A DNA stretch of 64,000 nucleotides from JABDIY01 sp963803875 (lineage in GTDB: Bacteria; Actinomycetota; Acidimicrobiia; Acidimicrobiales; SZUA-35): NCBI GenBank assembly GCA_963803875.1, contig CAWDOA010000013.1, forward strand, positions 186,001 through 250,000, written 5' to 3'. The notes beneath the pieces are model-generated. The model was not told where the DNA came from and ran no database searches. It saw only the letters and a program-made list of their open reading frames with translations. Numbering within the stretch: the first letter of the stretch is position 1; each line of letters starts with the position of its first letter. The translations under genes and the position numbers were made by a program. Shown piece by piece: positions 48,334 through 56,429 of this stretch.

Positions 48334-49548
48334 GTGGTGACGCTGCAACCGATCGTTGCTGTCCCTCGCCACGACACCTACGACGTGATCATCGTGGGCG
48401 GTGCCATCATCGGATCATCGATCGCCTGGTTCCTCACGAACGAGGGCTTTGACGGGCGAGTTCTCGTAGTGGAGAGGGACCCGACCTATGAGAACGCAGC
48501 CACGTCCCATACCAACAGCTGTATGCGTCAGCAGTTCTCCAACGAACTGAACATCGACATCTCCCAGTTCGCCGCCCACTTCGTTCGGAGCTTCCGTGAC
48601 TACTTGGGCAACGATCCTGAGGTGCCGGAGCTGACCACACAGTTCTACGGATACATGTACTTGGCCGGCACCGAGGAATTCGCCGACACCTTGCGGACCA
48701 ACCAGCTGCTTCAGGTATCCCGCGGTGCCGGGACAAAGATCATGACACCCCAAGAGATCCTGGCCGACTACCCGTTCTACAACCTCGAGGGGATCATATG
48801 CGGCAGCCACAATCGCAAGGACGAGGGGTACTTCGACAGCGGCACGATGTTCGACTGGTGGCGTAAGCAGGCTCGTCAACGGGGCGTGGAGTACCTCACC
48901 AGCCAAGTCGTCGGTGTGAAGCGTTCCGGGAACCTCGTAACCGGGGTGTTGCTCAGGTCGGGGGAGACCTTGGCCTGCGGCTCGCTGGTCAATGCAGCCG
49001 GTACTCGAGCCGTGGAGATCGCCAAGATGGTTGGGGTGGAGCTACCGGTTGAACCTCGCCGTCGCTACAGCTTCATCTTCGACGCGCAGGAACCGCTCGA
49101 CCGAGATCTACCGCTCACAATCGATCCCAGCGGCGTTCACGTTCGCTCGGAGGGAGCGTCGTACCTCGCCGGCTGCGCACCTGACGAAGACCCGGCTGTC
49201 GGCTACGACGACTTTGCAGTGGATCCCGGTATTTGGGAGGAGAAGGTGTGGCCGGCACTGGCCAATCGGATCCCGGCATTCGAACGGATCAAGCTCCAGA
49301 ACAGGTGGGTTGGCCACTACTCGTTCAACACCTTCGACCAGAACGTGATCGTCGGTCCTCACCCGGAGGTGTCGAACTTCCTGTTCGCCAACGGCTTCTC
49401 AGGACACGGACTCCAGCAGTCGCCGGCGATCGGCAGGGGAGTGGCCGAGTGGATCACTCATGGCTCCTACCAAACCCTGGACCTGCGACCGCTCGGTTAC
49501 CACCGCCTGGTGACCAACCAGCGGTTCATCGAAACCGCCATCATCTGA
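48334..49548 (+). CDS. FAD-dependent oxidoreductase of the DAO family
   Basis: GTG 48334 has AGGGG five bases upstream; the next codon is also GTG. About 404 residues. The FAD motif is 'YDVIIVGGAIIGSSIAWFL', with the acidic residue in 'VLVVERDPTY'. 'TSHTNSCMRQQFSNELN' is the glycine-oxidase/sarcosine-oxidase-like segment, and 'LVNAAGTRAVEIAKMVGVEL' and 'NFLFANGFSGHGLQQSPAIG' are DAO C-terminal motifs. The enzyme should oxidise an amino- or N-methyl-amino-acid-like substrate. It is probably co-transcribed with the SDR at 47484. Confidence 0.88.
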   Translation: MVTLQPIVAVPRHDTYDVIIVGGAIIGSSIAWFLTNEGFDGRVLVVERDPTYENAATSHTNSCMRQQFSNELNIDISQFAAHFVRSFRDYLGNDPEVPELTTQFYGYMYLAGTEEFADTLRTNQLLQVSRGAGTKIMTPQEILADYPFYNLEGIICGSHNRKDEGYFDSGTMFDWWRKQARQRGVEYLTSQVVGVKRSGNLVTGVLLRSGETLACGSLVNAAGTRAVEIAKMVGVELPVEPRRRYSFIFDAQEPLDRDLPLTIDPSGVHVRSEGASYLAGCAPDEDPAVGYDDFAVDPGIWEEKVWPALANRIPAFERIKLQNRWVGHYSFNTFDQNVIVGPHPEVSNFLFANGFSGHGLQQSPAIGRGVAEWITHGSYQTLDLRPLGYHRLVTNQRFIETAII

Positions 49549-49554
49549 TCGACG

Positions 49555-50307
49555 TCAGCTGGATGTGGTTGCGCCTCGAGGTGTCGACACCAACGAATGC
49601 CGGTAGAACTCGATCAGCTGAGCTGCAGCCTCTCGTGATGCGTCATTGTCCAGCGTTGGGGCGAGCTCACGGAGATGATCGAGCACCTGCGATCGACGAT
49701 CGATTTCTCGCAGTGTTCGTTCGTGGTGATCGCGGCCTCGATCCCGCCGCCAGCGAGCCGACCGGGTTTCGAACAGCTGCAGTGCCAGAAGCACCAGGTC
49801 AGGGCAGTACACCACCGAGTCCGGAGAGGCAACGACCCCCTTGGCCGCCCGGTTCACCACCGTGGGCATCACATCGCCTGCTTCGTTCTCCAACTCAGCC
49901 TCGAAAAGGGATCTGATTGCGGTCTGGGCGGAATCACGAACCGGCGGGACGCGATCGACCGTGCGGTAGGCAAGCATCGACACGACACCGGGGATGTGGG
50001 TGAGTTCGGCCGCCAAAGCCATCATCGCCTCCCGCACGTAGCCATTGCGATGGGCTCCCAACAGCACCACCAGACCTGGATCCAACGGTGCCAGCTCGCA
50101 CGCCACCCCGGGATCGAGGTTTCCCCAGGGTGTCCCGTCTGCTCGAAAACGCCGAACCTCTCGGTCAACGCTGCGCGTCAGCCCATGGGGGGCCACAAAC
50201 CGAACAGCGTCGGGAACGGCAGGATCCATGCCGCTGGTGTGTCGCGTGATCACGTCGCCAGCAAGCTCAGCCAATTGGCGGGCTTTTTTCTGGGCTCCCG
50301 AGGTCAC
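49555..50307 (-). CDS. Hypothetical protein
   Basis: A 250-residue protein from GTG 50307. It is largely helical: 'KKARQLAELAGDVITRH', 'YVREAMMALAAELTHIP' and 'REAAAQLIEFYRHSL' are amphipathic. 'VRFVAPHGLTRSVDREVRRF' and 'LAPLDPGLVVLLGAHRNGYV' recall HEAT-like repeat proteins, but I recognise no family. It is convergent with the FAD oxidoreductase, six bases away, and follows the molybdopterin protein on the same strand. Confidence 0.6.
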   Translation of the reverse strand: MTSGAQKKARQLAELAGDVITRHTSGMDPAVPDAVRFVAPHGLTRSVDREVRRFRADGTPWGNLDPGVACELAPLDPGLVVLLGAHRNGYVREAMMALAAELTHIPGVVSMLAYRTVDRVPPVRDSAQTAIRSLFEAELENEAGDVMPTVVNRAAKGVVASPDSVVYCPDLVLLALQLFETRSARWRRDRGRDHHERTLREIDRRSQVLDHLRELAPTLDNDASREAAAQLIEFYRHSLVSTPRGATTSS

Positions 50308-50340
50308 TCTCTCAGGATGCCGGCTGCAGGCAACGGGCCA

Positions 50341-51396
50341 CTACGAAACCCTCACCGGGTGAGGAGTGATGGCGTTCCACAAGATCGTATGGGGGTTGAA
50401 GGGCACAGATTCGGGTTGGGTCACTCCGTTGGCGTCCGTGGCTCGGGTCCGCAGGGTGTGATCTCCCGGCGTGGCATTCCACTGGAACTGAAACGGGGTC
50501 CAACCCCACTTCGAGTTGAGCCTGATCAGTTCGGCTCGCTGCCAATCGGAGCCGTCCACGGACCACTCCACCGTCTCGATCGGGGCTCCGGTGGCGCGGC
50601 CGTAGCCATGCACGGTCTGGGGTCCGGGGTTGAGTTGGGCATCCCACTCCAGAGCGAGACTCGATTTCACCGGATGGCCTGTTGCCGGGCCAAGTTTGGT
50701 GCCGTCGGGGGTGCGGAGCTGGTAGTACTCGTCGGCTCGGAACGAGTTCACCCAGTTGCTGGAGAGTTCCAGTCGACCGAGCCACTTCACCGAGTAGGCC
50801 CCGACCCAGCCGGGCACGATCAGCCGGGCAGGTGCTCCGTGGGCTGGGAGCAGTGGTTCGCCGTTCATCGACAACGCCACGATTGTGTCGGGATCGAGTG
50901 CCTTGACAGCGGGCAGACACATTCTGGCCGGTTCTCCGTCTTCGTTGTCGAAGTCGAGACCCATGGGCGAGAGCCACTGGAAATCCGTGGTCGGTCGAGC
51001 GAGTCGGACAACATCGGCCAACCGAGGCCCCTCCCACCGGGCCATTCCCATCGCCCCCAGGGTCCATCGAGTATCCAGAGCACTCTCCGGGCGGGGGTAG
51101 CCGGCCACGAACTCATAGAGCATCCGCCCGTTGCCGGCGCACTCCAGCCACGCGTCCACGACGTGGTTCGGCAATGACATCAAATCGTCGAGCCCTACCT
51201 CAATCGGCGAACCGGCGGCGTCGCCATCGATCCTGATGGTCCAGGTGATCTGGTTCGGGTGCGGAACAGCACTTCCACTGCATACGAAGAAACGATCGAC
51301 CGGCGTCTGCTCCAGACCCAGATCCGCTTCGGTGGGTTCGAGGCTGGTCTTCAGCTTGGTGAATCCCGACGTTTCCTTGCCGTACCCATCGTCCAC
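50341..51396 (-). CDS. Sulfite-oxidase-family molybdopterin oxidoreductase
   Basis: GTG 51396 gives 351 residues; the frame is open to 51492 but that part crosses a repeat region and is not family-like. The molybdenum ligand cysteine is in 'DAWLECAGNGRMLYEF'. Further motifs are 'GAMGMARWEGPRLADVVRLA' and 'VPGWVGAYSVKWLGRLEL', then the dimerisation domain with 'GRATGAPIETVEWSVDGSDW'. No heme domain or Tat signal is seen, so it is a cytosolic or unprocessed SUOX-like enzyme. Sulfite or another oxyanion or small molecule may be the substrate. Confidence 0.88.
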   Translation of the reverse strand: MDDGYGKETSGFTKLKTSLEPTEADLGLEQTPVDRFFVCSGSAVPHPNQITWTIRIDGDAAGSPIEVGLDDLMSLPNHVVDAWLECAGNGRMLYEFVAGYPRPESALDTRWTLGAMGMARWEGPRLADVVRLARPTTDFQWLSPMGLDFDNEDGEPARMCLPAVKALDPDTIVALSMNGEPLLPAHGAPARLIVPGWVGAYSVKWLGRLELSSNWVNSFRADEYYQLRTPDGTKLGPATGHPVKSSLALEWDAQLNPGPQTVHGYGRATGAPIETVEWSVDGSDWQRAELIRLNSKWGWTPFQFQWNATPGDHTLRTRATDANGVTQPESVPFNPHTILWNAITPHPVRVS

Positions 51397-51422
51397 CCTT
51401 CGAGCCTCCCACACCCACCCCC

Positions 51423-51530
51423 TTCTTGCGTACCGAACCCACCATCCCGCCCAAAAAGCGTGCCCAACGCACCGATTTCGTGGGCTCGGCACGCAAAAAC
51501 GGCAACGAGGTTTGGTGGGTACGCAAGAAC
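51423..51530. repeat. Four copies of a 17-base motif in two inverted pairs
   Basis: The motif TTYTTGCGTRCCGARCCCA occurs forward at 51423-51441 and, diverged, at 51453-51471 (core GCGTGCCCAAC). It occurs in reverse at 51481-51500 (TGGGCTCGGCACGCAAAAAC) and 51511-51530 (contains GGTACGCAAGAA). The outer pair shares twelve bases exactly. The block fills most of the 176-base space between the divergent molybdopterin and Gfo/Idh genes. It could be an operator array or a palindromic repeat element. Confidence 0.55.
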
Positions 51531-51572
51531 ACGTTGGAAGTGCCGGCGCTCACGTCATCTACGATCGTTCCC

Positions 51573-52532
51573 ATGAAGGAGATCGCAGTTGTCGGAGCGG
51601 GAGCAATGGGGCGGTTTCACATTCGCACGATGTTGGACATCGAAGGCGTTGAGGTTGCTGCGGTAGCCGATCCGTTCCCGCATCCCGAGCTCGAACAGTT
51701 GGATGTGCCGGTCTCCACCAACCCGATGGCGATTGCGTCCGAGGGTTGGGATGGCGTGATCGTGGCATCGACCGACGAAACCCATGCCGAGCTGACCATC
51801 GCCGCACTCGAGGCTGGGAGTCGAGTTCTGTGCGAGAAACCATTGGCCGCCGATTTGGCCGGGGCCGTTGCGGTGGTGGAAACCGAGGCGGTGATCGGCG
51901 AGCGTCGCTTGCAGGTCGGGTTCATGCGTCGATACGACCCTGCCCATCTGGATCTGGTGGAGGAACTTCCCGATCTGAACGGCATCGACTACGTGCGGTG
52001 CACCCATCGCAACACCAACGCCGAAGCCCGTCCGCCTCGGGTGGTCATCAATCAGTCGATCATTCACGACATTCACACGGTCACCTGGTTGCTCGGCCCG
52101 ACCGCATCGGTCACGGCGAGCGCTGTTCCTCGCCCTGGCGGACTCGACCACGTGTTGCTCACGCTTCAGATGGAGTCGGGAGCGCTGGCTTCAATCGAGT
52201 TCCAGGATCGAACCTATGCCTACGAGGTGGCCATCGAAGCGAGCGGCCCGAATGGCATGGTGCGTTCGGCCTCTCCGTATCACCCGTCGACCCGTCGCTT
52301 GGTGAGCGAGATGGAACCCTACACCGACTGGTTCGGCTGGTTCTCCGAAGCCTACGTCGCTCAGGATCGGGCCTGGGCCGAATCACTGACTGGTCCCGAA
52401 GCGACCGGACCTTCAGCCTGGGATGGCCTGGAGGCGCAACTGATTTCCGAAGCGGCGCTGGTATCCCTTGCTGAGGGCGGATCGATGGTCCCCATCGATC
52501 GCTCTCTTGACCGGCCGACCATCTACGGCTGA
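51573..52532 (+). CDS. Gfo/Idh/MocA-family oxidoreductase
   Basis: ATG 51573 gives 319 residues starting 'MKEIAVVGAGAMGRFHIRTM' with the NAD(P) motif. 'VLCEKPLAADLAGAVAVVE' is the E-K-P motif shared by glucose-fructose oxidoreductase and inositol dehydrogenase. The C-terminal half has 'HRNTNAEARPPRVVINQSII' and 'HDIHTVTWLLGP', giving the H-D-x-x-x active site. It probably oxidises a sugar or cyclitol. It is divergent from the molybdopterin protein across the repeat block. Confidence 0.88.
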   Translation: MKEIAVVGAGAMGRFHIRTMLDIEGVEVAAVADPFPHPELEQLDVPVSTNPMAIASEGWDGVIVASTDETHAELTIAALEAGSRVLCEKPLAADLAGAVAVVETEAVIGERRLQVGFMRRYDPAHLDLVEELPDLNGIDYVRCTHRNTNAEARPPRVVINQSIIHDIHTVTWLLGPTASVTASAVPRPGGLDHVLLTLQMESGALASIEFQDRTYAYEVAIEASGPNGMVRSASPYHPSTRRLVSEMEPYTDWFGWFSEAYVAQDRAWAESLTGPEATGPSAWDGLEAQLISEAALVSLAEGGSMVPIDRSLDRPTIYG

Positions 52533-52896
52533 GGTATCACGGTGCAGGCCAATTCTTCTCGTTGAGCGGCGGCTGGGACGCTTCATCAGTCATCCCTGAG
52601 ACGATGGTGATGTACGGCGAACTGTCTATCTCGGTCGATGAGATGCAGCAGATCATCCTGAATGACGAGAAGCAACGTCTGTACTGAGCGACGACAAGGC
52701 GGCGTCTCACTCAACTCGGCGGCGAGCCAGCGACAGTCGCGTGTGCGCAAACTGCTGCTGACCAGCCTCCACACCATGAGTCGGCAGTTCGGGGATCCCC
52801 TCGAGCAATCAATCTCGCGCTTCGGACCAGCTGTGACGCGAGAAGATCCCTGTTACCCCTTGACGGGGATGCCTCGGATCGGCAATACTCCGAACA
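52533..52896. other. 364-base stretch without a confident gene
   Basis: A short plus-strand frame, 'MVMYGELSISVDEMQQIILN' plus seven residues, lies at about 52604-52687 and looks like the end of a protein, but nothing in frame upstream identifies it. A 63-residue minus-strand frame overlaps it and is no better. The rest, up to the TetR gene, should hold its promoter; no convincing operator was seen. Confidence 0.4.
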
Positions 52897-53514
52897 GTGT
52901 CAGGTAAACCGATCAATGACAGGCGTGCCGAACGTCATCAGGAAACACAGGCCGAGATTGTCGCCGCATCTTGGGAAGTGGTGCGCGAGCACGGCCTTGC
53001 AGGCTTGTCGATGCGCGATTTAGGTCAGCGCGTTGGCATGCGAGCCCAGTCGATCTACTCGTATTTCTCCTCCAAACACGAGATTTACGACGCCATGTTC
53101 CTCCAGGGGTATCAGGCGCTTTCAGAGTGGATGGACGGCGCTTTCGACGAGGAACGAGTCAGCGCCGACCCGGTCGGCTCGGCGAAGAGCTCGGCGCGAG
53201 GTTTCGTCGAGTTCTGCACGGATGATCCAGTTCGCTACCAACTGCTATTCCAACGCACAATCCCGGGATTCACGCCCTCTCCGGAGAGTTATGCCGTTGC
53301 GATCGACGTGTACGAGCGATTGAGGGAGCAGCTGGCGACGATTGGTTTCCGAGATGATGCATCACTGGACCTCGCGACCGCCGTGTTGACCGGCATCACC
53401 GACCAACAGATTTCGAACGATCCCGGCGGAGATCGTTGGACGCGACTTGTCGATCGTGCGATCGACATGTTGTTGAGCAATGTCAGAACGAACACTTTCA
53501 ACGAAAGCGAGTGA
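52897..53514 (+). CDS. TetR/AcrR-family transcriptional regulator
   Basis: GTG 52897 gives 205 residues. The N-terminal helix-turn-helix is clear: 'IVAASWEVVREHGLAGLSMR', 'DLGQRVGMRAQSIYSYFSSK' and 'HEIYDAMFLQGY'. The C-terminal part 'FVEFCTDDPVRYQLLFQRTI' and 'LATAVLTGITDQQISNDPGG' is the ligand and dimer domain. The mycothiol-type gene starts one base after its stop, so it probably controls this operon and itself. The inducer is unknown. Confidence 0.9.
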   Translation: MSGKPINDRRAERHQETQAEIVAASWEVVREHGLAGLSMRDLGQRVGMRAQSIYSYFSSKHEIYDAMFLQGYQALSEWMDGAFDEERVSADPVGSAKSSARGFVEFCTDDPVRYQLLFQRTIPGFTPSPESYAVAIDVYERLREQLATIGFRDDASLDLATAVLTGITDQQISNDPGGDRWTRLVDRAIDMLLSNVRTNTFNESE

Positions 53515-53515
53515 A

Positions 53516-54274
53516 ATGACCACAATGCACACCACCGACGTCGCAATGATCGAGAAGATCGGACATCGCGAGGCAATGGAGCTCCAAACCTGCGAGTTCG
53601 ATCGGGCCGCAACGCTGCTCCATTCGCTCGATCCCCATGAGTGGTCCGCCCAGACCGATTGTCCCGACTGGGACGTTCGTCGGATGTGGCTTCACGTGCT
53701 CGGCGAGACTGAGGCCGGCGCTTCGATGCGGGAGAACATCCACCAGATGCGCCTTGCGAGAAAGCGCCGCAAGGAGTTGGGTGTGCCACTCGAGGCCGGG
53801 TTGTCAGGGGTTCAGGTAGATGAACGGAACGATCTGTCCCCGCACGAACTCCTCGAGCGGTTCGAGAACATCGTTCCCAAGACTGTCAAGGCACGAGCTC
53901 GTACGCCGCGCTTGGTGCGCTCCGTCAAGATCAACATCGACGCACCCGTCGTGGAGAAATGGGCGCTGGGCTACCTCATCGACGTGATCTACCTACGTGA
54001 TGCCTGGATGCATCGGATCGACACCACACGCGCCACCGGCCGCGAGATGGTTCTCACACCTGAGCACGACGGCCGCATTGTTTCCGACATCGTCGCCGAG
54101 TGGGCCCGCCGGCACGGCCAGCCGTTCACGATCGAGCTGACCGGGGTTGCCGGCGGCAGTTATACGGCGGGCACTGGCAGCGAACCGATTGTGATCGATG
54201 CAATCGAGTTCTGCCGTCTTACTGCCGGCCGAGGCGAAGCAACTGGTCTTTTGTCCACCGTCGTTGCCTTCTGA
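53516..54274 (+). CDS. Maleylpyruvate-isomerase-like mycothiol-dependent enzyme (DinB fold)
   Basis: ATG 53516 follows the TetR stop directly; 252 residues. 'ATLLHSLDPHEWSAQTDCPDWDVRRMWLHVLG' (shown here in part) contains the conserved C-P-x-W-x-V and histidine features of the MDMPI N-terminal domain. The C-terminal part includes 'YLIDVIYLRDAWMHRIDT', with more metal-site histidines. Members use mycothiol, the actinobacterial thiol, as cofactor for isomerisation or transfer. Together with the MBL-fold gene it suggests a thiol-linked detoxification operon. Confidence 0.85.
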   Translation: MTTMHTTDVAMIEKIGHREAMELQTCEFDRAATLLHSLDPHEWSAQTDCPDWDVRRMWLHVLGETEAGASMRENIHQMRLARKRRKELGVPLEAGLSGVQVDERNDLSPHELLERFENIVPKTVKARARTPRLVRSVKINIDAPVVEKWALGYLIDVIYLRDAWMHRIDTTRATGREMVLTPEHDGRIVSDIVAEWARRHGQPFTIELTGVAGGSYTAGTGSEPIVIDAIEFCRLTAGRGEATGLLSTVVAF

Positions 54275-54317
54275 CACCGGCGCCCAAGGAAACCAAACAC
54301 CACTAGGAGACAACACA

Positions 54318-55487
54318 ATGAACACCAGCACGACCGAAATTGCCGACAACATCTTTCGAATCTCGACCTTTGTTCCCGAGGCAGGGATGTCATTCAATCA
54401 GATCCTCGTCAGGGCTGATCAGCCGCTCCTGTTTCACACCGGCATGAGGGCCTTGTTCCCTCTTGTGTCCGACGCTGTCAGTGGTGTGGTGCCAGTCTCT
54501 TCGCTGCGCTGGATCGGATTCGGGCATGTCGAGGCCGACGAGTCCGGCGCATTGAACCGCTGGCTCGAGGCTGCCACAGACGCCCAGGTGGCGTTCGGCG
54601 CGTTGGGTTGCATGGTTTCGGCGAACGACCTCGCCGATCGCCCACCCCATCCACTCGAAGACGGAGACGTGATCGACCTCGGGGGCAAGCGTGTTCGCTA
54701 CCTTGCAACCCCTCACGTCCCCCACGGTTGGGAAGCCGGCCTGCTGTACGAGGAGACCACCTCAACTCTGCTGTGCGGCGATCTCTTCACCCAGATGGGA
54801 AATGGAGCGGCCATCTGCACCGATTCGCCGATGGAACCGGCAATCGTGGCCGAGGACATGTTCCAGTACTCGAGCCTGAACCCGTCCACTGCGTCGATCG
54901 TTGAACGGCTTGCCGACCTCGAGCCAAAAACTCTAGCGCTCATGCACGGGCCGACGTACTCGGGCGATGGCGGCACGTGGCTGCGTGATCTCGCCGCTGA
55001 CTACTCACGGCGCATCGATAGCACCTTTTCGCGCCGGCGTAGCACTTCTTGGTGGGGCGGATCTGAGTCGACGAGTGCCGTTGTCCGGCCGCCTTCTGCC
55101 GCTTGTCGAAACGGCCATTTCCCGGCTGGGGGCGACATCTCGGGACATATCTCGGCTGGAGGCGACAAGGGATGTGCCCCACAGCCGAAATTTGGGTGGT
55201 TAGGCGCCGAGGAAGTGGGTGGCGGCTTCTATGTAGACCCGCGCGCAGGTGATGAGGTCGTCGATCTCGACGAACTCGTCTTTCTGGTGGGCGATCCACT
55301 TTCCGCCCGGGCCGTACACCACGACCGGCAGGCCGGCGTCGCGCCACAGGATGGTTCCGTCGGTGCTGCCGGGTACGCCACCGTAGACCGGCTCCTCACC
55401 TGTAACCGCCGTGTGGGCGGCGGCGACGGCGGCAACGACGGGATCGTCGACCGAGGTTTCGGTCGGCGGACGATCGACCGGAGTTGA
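54318..55487 (+). CDS. Metallo-beta-lactamase-fold protein (ODP/FprA-like), with a spurious-looking tail
   Basis: AGGAG lies eight bases before ATG 54318. The family part spans about 240 residues: 'ADNIFRISTFVPEAGMSFNQ', the metal motif 'IGFGHVEADESGALNRWL' (H-x-E-x-D), 'ATPHVPHGWEAGLLYEE', 'STLLCGDLFTQMGNG' and 'LALMHGPTYSGDGGT'. That H-x-E-x-D pattern is typical of diiron ODP domains that bind oxygen. After about 55030 the frame continues to 55487 but is low-complexity and, from 55200, antisense to the M20 gene. A lost stop is likely. It closes the TetR-led operon. Confidence 0.85.
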   Translation: MNTSTTEIADNIFRISTFVPEAGMSFNQILVRADQPLLFHTGMRALFPLVSDAVSGVVPVSSLRWIGFGHVEADESGALNRWLEAATDAQVAFGALGCMVSANDLADRPPHPLEDGDVIDLGGKRVRYLATPHVPHGWEAGLLYEETTSTLLCGDLFTQMGNGAAICTDSPMEPAIVAEDMFQYSSLNPSTASIVERLADLEPKTLALMHGPTYSGDGGTWLRDLAADYSRRIDSTFSRRRSTSWWGGSESTSAVVRPPSAACRNGHFPAGGDISGHISAGGDKGCAPQPKFGWLGAEEVGGGFYVDPRAGDEVVDLDELVFLVGDPLSARAVHHDRQAGVAPQDGSVGAAGYATVDRLLTCNRRVGGGDGGNDGIVDRGFGRRTIDRS

Positions 55488-56405
55488 AAGGGTGATCTCC
55501 ACACCCAGATCAGCTTCGATCTCGTCGGCGGCGTCGCGGAAACGATGCCAGGAGATCGCCGTGATCGATGCCGGGGATCGTGCGATTGTCGAACGTGAGC
55601 AGGGTCGACGCTGGAATCACGTTGATCTGAGCAAGACTGCCGGCGTCGACGTGCGTGGGCGTGACGTAAGGAAGACCCAGCTGGGGATGGTCACCAAATG
55701 TGGCTTGGAGATCGGCCTCGATCTCCCGCCCGGCCTCGATGAAGCGGCTGGCAGCGCTGATCGGGTTGCGGCCCTGATGGGGCATGGCACCGTGAGCCAT
55801 TACACCGGCGATATCGACCCGCAAGTCGGAGAGCACCTTTCTGGGTGTTGCAGACCTCGCCGCCTTCGGGTTCGCACACGATCGCCCCGTCCACACCTGC
55901 GGCATGACCTTGCTCGACGAAGTGGTGAACCCCGATCATCAATTCCTCTTCGTCGCACAGGATGGCGAGGACGATCGAGCCGGGGAAGGATCCGCCGAGC
56001 TCCAAAGCGCGGGTAGCAAACATGAGAGCGCCGACGCCGCCTTTCATGTCGGCCGAGCCCCGGCCGTACAACTTGCCGTCGATGATCTCGCCGCCGAAAG
56101 GATCAACAGACCACGTGGCCGGGTCGCCCTCGGTCACAACGTCGGTGTGGCCCTCGAACAGCAAAGTCGGGCCCGGCAGGCCGCCGTCGATCCGGATGAT
56201 CACGTTGGGGCGGCCGGGTGCCACTTCCTGCTCGAAGGACGTCCCAGCCCCACTCGTCGGCTTGCTCGACCACAACCGCGACGGCCAATGCTTCGCTGCG
56301 GCCCCGTTCGGGTTGGTTGACGCTGGGCGCCTGAACAAGGCGCTGGGTGAAGGCGACGAGGCCTTCGGTGTCCAGCGCCTCGGTCCGAGGCTGTGTGGCC
56401 GTCAT
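55200..56405 (-). CDS. M20-family peptidase/deacylase, three frameshifts
   Basis: ATG 56405 starts 'MTATQPRTEALDTEGLVAFT'. The protein then continues in other frames: 'TLLFEGHTDVVTEGDPATWS' and 'KLYGRGSADMKGGVGALMFA' (metal ligands His and Asp) and 'LAILCDEEELMIG' (catalytic Glu pair) in one, 'DIAGVMAHGAMPHQGRNP' in the next, and 'PVVVYGPGGKWIAHQKDEFV' in the last. Switches fall near 56245, 55840 and 55542. Read together it is a normal ArgE/DapE/CPG2-type enzyme of about 400 residues. It is the last gene after the peptide importer, so hydrolysis of imported peptides or acyl-amino acids is likely. Confidence 0.83.
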
Positions 56406-56429
56406 GACCTGTCCACCGTCATCGGATAC

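Noticed and set aside
49675..51177. A 500-codon plus-strand open frame
   Set aside because: It is antisense to a hypothetical protein and the molybdopterin oxidoreductase, whose Mo-ligand Cys region is clear.
52586..52777. Minus-strand 63-codon frame before the TetR gene
   Set aside because: There is no ribosome-binding site or family, and it overlaps a better-looking short plus-strand frame.
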